NCBI GenBank assembly: GCA_003415625.1
Contig: PYIU01000010.1
Location: 2,230,501 to 2,294,500, forward strand
From: Aquanectria penicillioides
Taxonomy: Eukaryota > Ascomycota > Sordariomycetes > Hypocreales > Nectriaceae
Direction: 5' to 3'
Length of the DNA stretch: 64,000 nucleotides
Shown: positions 44,648 through 54,801 of the stretch, one piece after another
Position numbering within the stretch: position 1 is the stretch's first letter
Layout: every line of letters begins with the position of its first letter
Position numbers and translations under genes: made by a program
Notes under the pieces: model-generated
The model's input: the letters and a program-made list of their open reading frames with translations, nothing else
What the model was told of the DNA's origin: nothing
Database searches by the model: none

Positions 44648-46107
44648 ATGGATCCCCTTTCTATCATCGCCAGTGTTGCTGGCATCGCAACCGCCGGTGT
44701 CGCGCTCTCACAGGCTATCTACAAGTTTGTTGCGACAATCCGGGGGGCTACCAGGGAGATGACGGACATTGCCCGTAATATTACTGACTTGTCAATAATA
44801 TTGCGAGAACTACGTCGGGTATTGAAGGACGGTGCTGACCTCTGCAACCGCAAATTTTTAAGACACATCAAGTCTGCAATGAAACGAATCTCCCGGATTC
44901 ATGACGAGATTCACAAACTTATGGATGACATGCAAGGGTTTACAAGCTTGAAGTGGCGATTGAGACGCTCGGATGTCCGCGATAAGCTTGCTCGGATTGA
45001 GAGTCATAAAACTGGGGTCAACTTGATGCTCAATGTTCTAATGCTTGCCATAGCGACGAAGAAGCATTCTGAGTATGTAACCCGGCCTTGCACATTGAAC
45101 TCGTGGCTAACAAATGACCCTTTAATTCGGACGGTTTTCAGGCCATCCAATACTCAAGCGCAGACGAGCAAAATGCAAGGGCAGCACCCAAACGGGGACC
45201 AGGACGAGGACCTTCGTTTGATCCGCGAGCAATCTGAGAATTTAGCCAACACTGCTTACCAGTCCATTATTGACCTCTCTGCAAGTTGGGATCGCAGATC
45301 TGACTCAGATGGAGAGAATCCAGTAGATTCCTCTTCTAGCAAAGCCGCCGACACAAGTGCCCAACTTCAGTTATACAGAGAGAAGTCTGATGACACAGTA
45401 GACTGGCTCTCTGAGCTGATTTTCTCGTCCGATCACCAAAGGTCCATGGCCACTAGCGCGAAGAGCTCTCACAAGCGCAACCCTGTTCAAGAATCACTAC
45501 GTACCGACGAGAGTATGGAAGAGTCGGCACCCAAGAACAAGGAACCCCACGCAAGTCAGAGCTTGATAGTGCGACGCTCATCAGACCTTCAAGTGGCAAC
45601 ATACAATCCTGAAGCGGCACCATCGCTTGTCGACAAACTTCTTGCTGATTGGACTGTAGTGGCGCCCACTCAACCCTCATCCAAGTTCCCTGACATAATG
45701 GAAGCAAATTTCCCAGTGGTCGCCCCATTGGTTTTCCCAACCCCCCGATTGCGCCAGATCAACCTCCTGTAAACTTCCCAGGAGACCCGCCAGACCCCGT
45801 AGCTTGGAGGGATTACGTTGAAGGCTTTACGACATATTCGCAACAGTGGGACTTGTTCAACTCAAGAGTTGTCGAACATTTTTTTACTCGGAAAACCGTG
45901 ACCAATGCGTCCAGAAATGAAGACAAATACGTTTTCTTGAAAGCCCCCAGTGACGACGGTATTAATGAATATTTCAGATGGGTATCGCAGGACATAGATG
46001 TACGAGACCAATGGAGTGTAGCATGGAAAGAGCACACCCAGGCACTAAAAGCCTTCATGAGGCTCAGAGCAATGAAGAAGTCATCTTTGACTGCAACCAA
46101 GTCCTAG
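44648..46107 (+). pseudogene. Fungal N-terminal (Helo-like) domain protein with a single-base frameshift
   Basis: The ATG at 44648 opens a frame beginning MDPLSIIASVAGIATAGVAL, the classic start of the fungal helical N-terminal domain found on STAND proteins (Helo_like_N-type). The domain runs to about residue 155; a Ser-rich acidic linker follows. The first frame stops at 45772, but the frame one base off continues without stop to 46107, with a compositionally normal block containing AWRDYVEGF and FNSRVVEHFF that resembles the tails of related proteins. One extra C in the C6 run at 45741-45746 would restore a read-through of about 486 residues. So this is either an assembly error or a C-terminally truncated allele (374 residues). 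No NACHT domain is attached. Confidence 0.7.
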
Positions 46108-47920
46108 AGTATTAGCAAATCGGCCTTAAAATGGAATTAATATGAGTACCAAGGGATATATTTGAGTTTTAAATGATATTTTGAGATACCTTGTATGATA
46201 TACATAACATGATGTCCTTCTAAAACGCAGGTATATGCTCTGCTGCCTATTTAATTCAACTGCATGGGTATGCTAACAATTTACTGCTAGTATGCTACAC
46301 CACCTATCAAGTACAAATCCCCGCGCTTTCGCAAAAGAATTCAGCTTATAGGAGGGAAGGGACTGCATTCGTCGTTAGCCAAATCCTGTGCAAACCTAAA
46401 AAACGCAAGATGTACGAAAGGTTCTCATTCACGATAACAGCACAAGGTGGTGCCATATGTGCCATCGAACCTGCATAAAGCCACGATCTCCTAAATCTTG
46501 GGAAATGGTGACTTGTCAACGTCGTTGCGTTAAGAAATCCGTAATGTATTTCTTTCCCGCAGCACCCTGCGCTGAGAACTAGTGATTTTGAGCTCACAGC
46601 ACTCCCTGCACTCTTTGACGCACCGCTATTTCATGACACGTCCTTCGCTCTCCTCGGTGGAACAGGGTCCTCAAGGAGTTAGTTGAGTCTAGACAAGCTT
46701 TAGTCGTATCTATTCAGCGTGTTGGCGGAATATCTTGCATACCGATAGAATTCGAGCCTGCTGGCGAAACAGTACTTTATAGCAGGTCGGGCTACCAGGG
46801 TTCATAAAATGTTGATAAACCCTGTTGATCCAGAAGGGGTTTGATCCAGGATATCTGGCTTAACAGACTGGTCCTGCAAGTGTGAAACTTGAGGTCGAAT
46901 GGAAGATTAAACCACCTTCTGTACAGTCAACGATTATTCTTCACCGTCTTGTTTCAGTATCAGTATACAGTATTGCATTTGCGGCCCTCATCTAGTAATC
47001 CTGTGTTGTCAAAGCGCTAAGGTTATAACAAAGTGAATTAGGCCAGAGATGAGTATAAGAGTTGCATAAACTCGCTTATATCATGATGAGAATATTATAT
47101 AGAGATGCATCTCTATATTTTATTGTAGCAGATGGGAATGGGCATCTCAATCAGTAGAGAACAGAGCTACTAGTTTGACATTTCGCGGAACTAGGTCAAG
47201 AGACCGATACAAGCCCGTCATTTTGCACGCCTTTTCCCACAGTTCTACCTAATGAGGTGCTTAATACAAGCGAGCCTCGGTAGTCTTTTATGGCGAAGAC
47301 AGGCGAGCTTACGACGCGTTTCCAGTAAGCCACACCACTTCTCGGCTGCAAATTCCCCCGCTTTCAAGGAAGCAGCATCAACTCCATCAGGAGGCATTTT
47401 GCTGCCCCAACTTTTCACTCAATCCTATATGGGCTCCATGTCGCAACATGCGCAAAGGGTACCGTGGCGAATATTTGATAGTAACTAATAAATATTATGA
47501 ACAGTCACGTACTTTGTTGGTGGAACAGAACGTCGGCCAAAACCCACACCTCACTCAGGAAAGTACAGGGTAGGCTGGTCTGACTTGGTCAGACAGGCAA
47601 TTCAAGCAGCTGCGAGCTTGACTGTGCATCAGAGCCAGCACCAGATCAGAAGCTCTGGGACGTTCGTTCCTAGGAAATAAAGGGGGAAAGAGGATAAAAG
47701 GAAGGTAAGGAGAGGTCAGAAACTAGGGAATGTCATGGAATGCACCGGGATTGTAGAATTTGAAAAATAACAATGGATTGGAGAGATCTGCTTGGTGATT
47801 TCCTGTCTCTCTGTGGTCCCTTTTATCTCCTTTGACCTCCCCTATAACAGGTTGGTCCACATTACCCCAGACCACCAACTCAGTACCTGATATGTTCATC
47901 CATTACTGTCCCGGTCGTAC
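46108..47920. other. Intergenic region, AT-rich in part
   Basis: About 1.8 kb between convergent genes with no supported gene. The part from about 46100 to 47150 is richer in A and T. The 78-codon frame at 47252-47488 resembles nothing known to me. No terminal repeat was recognised. Confidence 0.4.
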
Positions 47921-50900
47921 TCATGACACCCAGATCAAAACACCAACTCCCAGCCCAAACTTTGACGCTGCCCGTATAGCACACACATAACATGGCCCAC
48001 CAGGGCGACGGATGACTGCATTCTTGCCTCGCTCCGAGCACCATGCCCTTGCCAGTACCTCAGCGGCCTTCCCACTGGCGTTGATGATCATAACCTCGTC
48101 GACCACACCGTCGGATGTATGATTCTTCAGCTCTTGTACTGTCCAGACTCGTCCCTGGTAAAAGGGTAGTTCGCGCGCGTGCACCTCGTGTGAACGGTGT
48201 GGACCCTGGTAGCATTTTGGCGGTGTTACAAAGACCGGATTTGTGTACAGAGTATACTTCACGGTCTTTCCATTGCCATCAAACGTGAAGATTATTCTTG
48301 CGCGGTACTCTGTGGCGTTATTCGCATCCGTTTTCGACATGCTACCGCTCAATACTTGTGCCACAATTCTCAAGTCCAGAGGAAGCTTCTTGAGTTGGAT
48401 GGACTTGACAGTGACGGTGGTGAGATCAGGGCTTGGTGGGTTTGGGACGGACCATTTTGCCCCATCCGTCATCTCAGCCACGTAGGTTATAATGTCCTCG
48501 TCCGGTCGCAAACTCGTCGCGTCATGTTTATCCCGCCGTTCGCTCAGAAATATCTTGCCGTCATCTTCGTCAGCGTTAGACTCTCGAGGTGCAATATGCC
48601 GCGCCTTGAGCCGTATATGTCGCGGCACACCCTTTTCCTCGTCTGACAAAGGCGGGTCGAAGTCGACAGGGGGACAAGGCCCAATCCAACCACACAAGGA
48701 AATGACTCCGGGGAGACAGCCCAGCACGCGGCCCAAGACGGTGCGAAGCCTCCAGTATGACTTTTGCCGCAATGCCAGGCCGCATTCATAGTATTTGGCC
48801 GTGTCAAATCTCTCGGAAATGGATGGAGTCGACAAGATCAGGGCGCTCATGATCTTGAACGCCATCCATGTCCCCGGGAGTGTCAATCCAAATACCCAGT
48901 CCCAAAGGTGTATCGGCACCACTTTTCCTGCTCGAAGATCACCGTACACGCCCTCGGCAAAGTCACGCACCTCGTTAACATACGGCCACTTCATCCTCTC
49001 TGCAAAAAGGATGAGGCCTTCGACTTGCTGCTCGTGGACATGAGAGTGGCACTGGACTGTTTTGCCAACGGTCTCCCAGTCCTTATCCAAGATAGCCTTC
49101 CTCATAGCATACTTCTGATATATGTCTTGCTCCTTCTCAACAGCTTCCCACTCCTCTTCCATTTTCTTCTCGGCCTCTCGTAGACCATCCCTCATTATAG
49201 CTGTAGCGCCTTCACCAGCCACTTGAATAGCGCGTTGAAACGCTGCCTTTGCCTGCTTGTAGTTCCTTCGTCTAAATTGCGCAGTCCCGAGCTGCGACCA
49301 TGCTTTTGCATAGTTCGGGTCAAGTAATGTGGCGAAGTGCGCATCTTCTATGGCGTCGAACAACCTGTCCAACACCAATCCTGCTGCGGCTCTGTTGCAT
49401 CGATACACTGCATTTTTCTGGTCGATCTTGATGGCCTCGGTGTATAGGTCTCGAGCGTTCTGATATTTGTGTTGCTTCATGGCCGCGTTGCCTTTTTCCT
49501 TGTATTCCTCTGCCCTCGCTGCCTGCATGGGAGTTGCGGCGCCCTTAACATCTGGCGGGAGTCTCTCATCCGCGAGGATCAGTTCGACGTTGTGGAACCA
49601 CAGATCTTGTGCAATGAGTGAGGCAAGGACCATGCTCGTAAACCCAGTCGAAGATCCACGATTAGATTGCCCCATCCGCATGGCGGCTTCTTTTGCGAGA
49701 ATAATTTGCCAGAGAAAGTTCCAGTCAACGGGCGTATCTGAGCCATTGGGTCTGTAAAACTGACTACCTAGGCTAGACGCCGTCGTGAAGTCGCTAAACA
49801 AGTCTATACGGTTCATCGTGCTGTAGAACCTGTGGAGCTCCAATGAATGAGACAGGCCGATGGGCGATATAAAGCTACGTCAAACAACCGTCAGCAAGTC
49901 GCACAAGTTTTGTTTGTTCTGCGTCCAAATTTGTAGCTCACCCCAGATTGCCGAAGAACTCGTGTAGATTGGCCTTATCCTGTGCAGAGCTGTAGCCGAA
50001 CTTGTCGGCATCGCGTCTAAGCTCATCGGTCCGCCGCAACAGCTGCTTTGCGGTGACCTCTGGGAGGTCTCCACAGGACACAACAACTGTGTCCTCTGCC
50101 CTCTTACCATAATGAACTTCGTGGCCCCAGCACTCAATCCCAAAACCGTTATATGTTACAGTTCCGGGGTATGTACTTTCATACTTGGGGTCGCTCTCCG
50201 GGTCAAAATAGACATTGTCTTCTTCAGTTCCGAACCAACTGCTCTCATCTTCTTTCAGAAACCTCTTGCGTTTATATAGACCTGAGATCTACCAGTTAGC
50301 TAAAGGAATATGCAATCGTGGGTAAATAGAGAGGCGCCTACCAAATGATGGACCGACACTTGTCGCAATCAAGCTGGAATCTTCATCCCCCTTTGGATCC
50401 ATTTCGCGTCCATCCCAGCAAACGTTCGCTACCACCTGGTTCGAATACTCCGGGGGTCCACTTACTCCAATGGTGAGGCAACCCTCGTATCTTTTTTTTA
50501 GGCAAACATCCAACTTCTGTAGCTCCTCGGGGGGGCCTGTTCGGAATTCTCCATCTGCGGATCTGATGTAGGTTGCCCTCAAGCCGTCATCATCCGCATC
50601 GCCCAGTCCTCTACTAGTTCATACATATTTTCCAACCCAGACTTAATAGCCTCATCGCTAGTGGAAGAATTATCATCCGGGATGTATGACTGAGTCGTTA
50701 CTGGGGCGCCGAGATTCAGGAGTCTGATTCTCGCGCAGTCGGAAATCCCATCGTGAACCCCATTTGTAGCTTCCTGCAAGGCCTGCAAAGCTTTGAAGTC
50801 GTTGCTAACCTGAATTTCACTCATCATCATGTGATCTATCTGGGAGTTCTTCTCGAGGCAGATTGTGTAAAGGTTATCGTTGGATTCTCTGATCTGCGAC

Positions 50901-51397
50901 AGCGTTTCTTGGACCTTTGCGTGATGATGCACCGCCCATAGGGTTTTCTTTCGGCGCGGCAGGCCATCGTCATCAACCGCAGCAGACTCGCGCAGAATGT
51001 CATAGGCGCGTTTAAAGACGTTGGCGAGGATGCACTGTGGCTGATACGGTCGACTGTCTTGGTCTGGAGGTGGTGTCACAGGTCGCAAGCCGTAGGTATC
51101 CTCATGTCCCAGGGTACGCTCAAAGACTCGGCTGATGCAACCCAACAAGCGCATCGCCATCTCTCGAAGGTCTGGTCGGTGAAGTCGCGAATCTAGATTC
51201 AACGAGTCGTCATTTCGCACGTGTAGACCGACGGCGTCCCCCCACATGAGTAATCGAATCCTCTCCACCTCTAGCTTGACTAGAAGCACTTCAAAATTCG
51301 CCCCATCCTGCTCGCTGCCGTCCACTACATCAAAGGCCTCAACGCAAGCCTTCCACTTCGCGATCGCCGAAGTGTCGTACAGGGTGACTTCGTTCAT
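47921..51397 (-). CDS. HeLo-domain protein fused to a TPR region
   Basis: Four exons: 51397-50625, 50562-50342, 50281-49942 and 49874-47921, with introns of 62, 60 and 67 nt, giving 1,095 residues. The N-terminal about 240 residues fit the HeLo (prion-inhibition and propagation) domain: ACVEAFDVVD, FEVLLVKLEVERIRLLMWGDAVGLH and a long C-terminal helix bundle. The short hydrophobic first helix of classical HeLo proteins is less evident. A middle region of about 300 residues has no name I know. Residues about 565-675 are three TPRs (EYKEKGNAAMKQHKYQNA, YRCNRAAAG, AWSQLGTAQFRRRNYKQA) resembling co-chaperone TPR clamps. The C-terminal 400 residues are of unknown type. HeLo domains in HET-S execute cell death at membranes. 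The first intron is inferred because the alternative is a frameshift. Confidence 0.8.
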
Positions 51398-52552
51398 GTG
51401 TGTAGAGGTTGTGTGGTTTTGTTCAATAGACTATGATTTGAGTAGAAGGCGATACCTGAGTGGCCCGAATTTACATATGAGTAGCCGGCTGGCGATGGTC
51501 GAGAGGAGAGCACGTCGTCAGATACGAGCCCATGCGCACTGCTTGCCTCACTTGTTATCGGAAGGCTGTTGTGGCTATGCTCGCAAATGCTGCTGCTATT
51601 GGTGGAGCAAAGTGTGTGAGTGTGGCCGTCAAGAAGCCCAGGGTCATATGATCTGGGGTTGAAATGATCACTGTGCTTTGCCGAAGGACATGCCTTTATC
51701 ATAATAAATCTTTATATCCAGCCTATGCGGTGGACTTTCTCGTAACCCACTTAAGCCTTGCCTTCTATTCAGCCTGAGCTCTCATCTATTCATTTGACCC
51801 AAGTTCTCGTACTCAAGATATCCAATTGGTATGCTAAAAGTCCTTTGTAGTGTGCGGCAGAATCTACAAGGCAGCGGTTGTTCAATAAGCTGAATATTGG
51901 TCTTGAAAAGAATGCAGTTCACAGTCAAGAATCACTGGTAGAAAAACGTACGGCGATTATTTGTAATGAATTGATTCAAGTCCAAATGCATTTCAACGAT
52001 GAAACTGAAGGATTTTAACCACATCCTACTACCGCCAATTTCATTCTGCATCGAGCATTATGCACTTGTTTGGCCAAAACAAAACCCATCTAAGTACTTC
52101 TTCTGTACCTGTTACAGCCAACAACATGAGAGGATTACTCGCCAACAGCTACTCTTTCTGGTCAAGACTACCGCTAAGACTAGTTTGACTATAGTCCCTT
52201 GATCAAGTCAAGTTGCCTACTTGCCGCTCCGACGGTTTTTGATGTCTGAGGGTATCCTAATATTGAAACTGATATTACCCATGAGTGGTCAGGGATAATG
52301 GGGTTTACGAACAATGGTGCCAGCTTAGTTGGTCAGGTTACTCTACACTACCAAGGAGAGTTTCTTGCAGTTTGTTTCCATTGTGACGGAATGACTAGAT
52401 GCTTTGCGGTAGCTACGGTGATTGTAGAATGTGGAAATTGGTGTGGGGCGGTTCAAAAACAGAGCTAGAAAATGTGAGATTGAGGACGACGTAGATGATA
52501 ACTGGTGTATTGTTCGCCACGGCTTTGTGAAGAGCCGGGGCTACTATGAAAA
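51398..52552. other. Intergenic region upstream of the HeLo-TPR gene and downstream of the amino-acid permease
   Basis: About 1.15 kb without a supported gene. The plus frame at 51246-51662 overlaps the HeLo exon in another frame and was rejected. This region should hold the HeLo-TPR promoter and the permease 3' end, both on the minus strand. Confidence 0.4.
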
Positions 52553-54280
52553 TTAGAATGTCAAATAAGTCAAGAACCTCCTCCATAACGGCATAGCGTA
52601 GTAAGTATCCAGTGTTTCTAATTCCTCTTCAGTGAGGTATCTCCTCCCACTTGTCAAATCAGCTGTGTTTGGATCCTGAATCTTCGTCCTGAACCAGATT
52701 TTATAGGATGCGTAGGCTGTAAAGAAGAGAGGCATGCACAGCATAGTCTCGAAAAACGTGTCAGCTGCTGGAGGGCCATCAATGGGGCTGGCGGAGGTGT
52801 AGATTGTGCAGGCGAGGGTAAATAGTGTAGTGCAAAAGAGGAACAGAGGCGCGAATGGATACCAGCGAATGCTAAAGGCATGCTTCATCTTCAAAGCCGG
52901 ATCTTCCTGCGCAGCGAGCGCACGATGCATGCAAACATTGGTGATTGGAATGGTTAGCCACGCGAAGAAAGTTGTCGTTGCCGAAACGGAGCTGAACCAC
53001 GTGAAAACAGTAGCACCGTTGCCCGATAGATTGATATATGTCATGATAATGCTGATAATGGCGCAGCAAATATTGGAGTAAATCGGACGGCCAACCTTGT
53101 CAACTTTGCTAACCACGGCGGGGAACATTCCCATACGAGCCATCGCGGTCTGAATGCGCGATGCAATAAACATGGATTCTGAGCCGATGCCGGCAAGACC
53201 AATCAGCAGCATGATGTTTACAATGTCAGGGAGGACGTCGATTCCGACCTTGTTGAAAGCGATAACAAACGGTGATCGAATGAGCTGATTGCCGTCTGCG
53301 AGCAAGGCGGAATCTGTGTAGGGAACCAAGACAGTGATGTAGACACAAGCCGACATGTAAATGATAATGATGCGGATGAACAGATTCTTGCATGCACGGG
53401 GTAGTTCCCAGCGAGGAAAGGAAGATTCACCGGAAGAAATGCCGATAATCTCTTGACCGCCAGTAGCCCAGGCAGCCAAGATGAATACGGCTGCGACGCC
53501 CTTGAAGCCGTTTGGAAACGCAGACAAGGCTTCGTAGTTGTAGCCTCGATCAATGGAACCACCTCCGAAGCCACAGCAAATGATGAGCATGACCAGAAGA
53601 ACCATGGACGTCACGGTAACCTTGAGAGCACCGGTGAAGAACTCAAACTCGGCAAAGACACGGTTAGGCAGCGTGTGCTGGCCAACGACAATAACTAGGT
53701 AGATAGTGTACCAGGCTGCATCAGGAACCGCATCAGTCCAGTATGAAGCGACAACTGGGAATATGGCACCCTCGGCTGCAACAACAGTGAGGGCGCCGAA
53801 CCACTCGCAAAACCCAATCGCAAAGCCTAGCGCAGGGTCTACGAATCGCGTTGCGTGGTCGATGAAGGAGCCACTGGTCGGGAAGAGACACTGCGCTTCA
53901 GACAAGAGGTTCATCATAAACATTGCCATGGTACAGATGAGGCCGTAGCCAATAAGCATGCCTGGGGCTGATCCATATCGAAGGGCCTGGATAGGTTGCG
54001 CAGTTAGTGATTTGGCCACGGTGAGAAGTGCTTCTTGTCTTACCTTGCCACTGGAAACATACACACCAGAGCCAATGTTGGCGCCCAAAGCAATCATCTG
54101 AACATGGCGAGTCTTGAAGGATCGACGAAGTTGGCCCTTGTCGCCCTCACCTCCAGCATTGGCATACTCGTTGCCTTGTTCCACGGGGATGTTCTTGAGT
54201 ATCTCAGTTTCGCCCTGACGCTCTCCCGAGAAGCGGGCAGAAGGCGGGGCGATCTTCTCAATGTCTGTTGAGACAGCCAT
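52553..54280 (-). CDS. Amino-acid permease of the YAT/GAP type (APC superfamily)
   Basis: Two exons, 54280-54044 and 53986-52553, with a 57-nt intron (GTAAGA donor, ATCCAG acceptor), give 556 residues. The intron has no stop and is a multiple of three, so an unspliced reading also works. However, splicing restores the conserved first-helix segment GANIGSGVYVSSGK joined directly to ALRYGSAPGMLIGY. The cytosolic N-terminus ends KTRHVQMIALG, and later conserved loops include GQEIIGISSGESSFPRWELPRA and FIASRIQTAMARMGMFP, typical of plasma-membrane amino-acid permeases of fungi. Twelve helices are visible. The substrate amino acid cannot be fixed. The gene is divergent from a Zn2Cys6 regulator (522 nt between ATGs). 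Confidence 0.93.
   Translation of the reverse strand: MAVSTDIEKIAPPSARFSGERQGETEILKNIPVEQGNEYANAGGEGDKGQLRRSFKTRHVQMIALGANIGSGVYVSSGKVRQEALLTVAKSLTAQPIQALRYGSAPGMLIGYGLICTMAMFMMNLLSEAQCLFPTSGSFIDHATRFVDPALGFAIGFCEWFGALTVVAAEGAIFPVVASYWTDAVPDAAWYTIYLVIVVGQHTLPNRVFAEFEFFTGALKVTVTSMVLLVMLIICCGFGGGSIDRGYNYEALSAFPNGFKGVAAVFILAAWATGGQEIIGISSGESSFPRWELPRACKNLFIRIIIIYMSACVYITVLVPYTDSALLADGNQLIRSPFVIAFNKVGIDVLPDIVNIMLLIGLAGIGSESMFIASRIQTAMARMGMFPAVVSKVDKVGRPIYSNICCAIISIIMTYINLSGNGATVFTWFSSVSATTTFFAWLTIPITNVCMHRALAAQEDPALKMKHAFSIRWYPFAPLFLFCTTLFTLACTIYTSASPIDGPPAADTFFETMLCMPLFFTAYASYKIWFRTKIQDPNTADLTSGRRYLTEEELETLDTYYAMPLWRRFLTYLTF
53987..54043 (-). other. Stop-free 57-nt intron in the permease gene
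   Basis: GTAAGA to CAG, 19 codons with no stop. Retention would insert 19 residues between the first and second membrane helices. Confidence 0.75.
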
Positions 54281-54801
54281 TATGGAGCATCAAAGGTTGC
54301 ATTGTAATTCTTCCCAAAACAATGGGTCTCTGCATCAGTTATATAAAGAGTCGGGCCACCGTTGATCGACCGTTTATCAGCATTGGAGACTTGACGCACT
54401 TCTCAATCGACAGCTTCTTTCTGTCAGGGGCCAACAGCTAGAGGATGAGTGGGTCTCATCGATTTGCCCTTGCTGCTATGGGGTCCTTATCTTGGAGGAG
54501 TGACGGATATCAGAATCCGGATGCCACCTCTATCAGATAGACGTGATGGGATATCGGCTCTTCTGATTTGTCTATATCGCCGAGTGGGAACGATAAGGGA
54601 TAACAGCCTTGATCAAAGAGGCTTGGCGCACGAGCTGTGGCCTGTGTTAGCGTCACTATCTAACGTCTGCACACGGTCGCTATCGCAGCTATCACAGCTT
54701 CTCCTAGACTCATCGGTTTTCCACCCAGAATGATGGCATGTTGAGCGAAAGGTTGCATCAGCGGAGTTCTCTGAGCCTACCAAGTTTCCCATTTGGTCAG
54801 C
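54281..54801. promoter_or_regulatory. Shared promoter of amino-acid permease and Zn2Cys6 regulator
   Basis: 521 nt between divergent ATGs. A TTATATAAAG element at 54339-54348 lies about 60 nt from the permease ATG; read on the minus strand it is a near-palindromic TATA-like site. Direct control of the permease by the regulator is plausible but not shown. Confidence 0.45.

Noticed and set aside
43630..46597. Weak similarity between the minus frames at 43980-43630 and 46597-46346 (a shared M-APP-like stretch)
   Set aside because: The match is only a few residues, the first frame overlaps a real exon, and no repeat is visible at DNA level.
50430..50450. GGTTCGAAT motif resembling a tRNA B-box
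   Set aside because: It lies within a coding exon and no cloverleaf partner or A-box was found nearby. No tRNA, rRNA or CRISPR array was recognised in the window.
50595..50625. Single-base deletion in the GGG run splitting the HeLo gene
   Set aside because: A 62-nt intron with matching phase explains the frame change without a lesion, so I preferred it; it remains listed as a point to test.
54449..54733. Open frame upstream of the Zn2Cys6 regulator as its N-terminus
   Set aside because: The zinc cluster is fully assembled from the ATG at 54802, leaving no role for the upstream frame.
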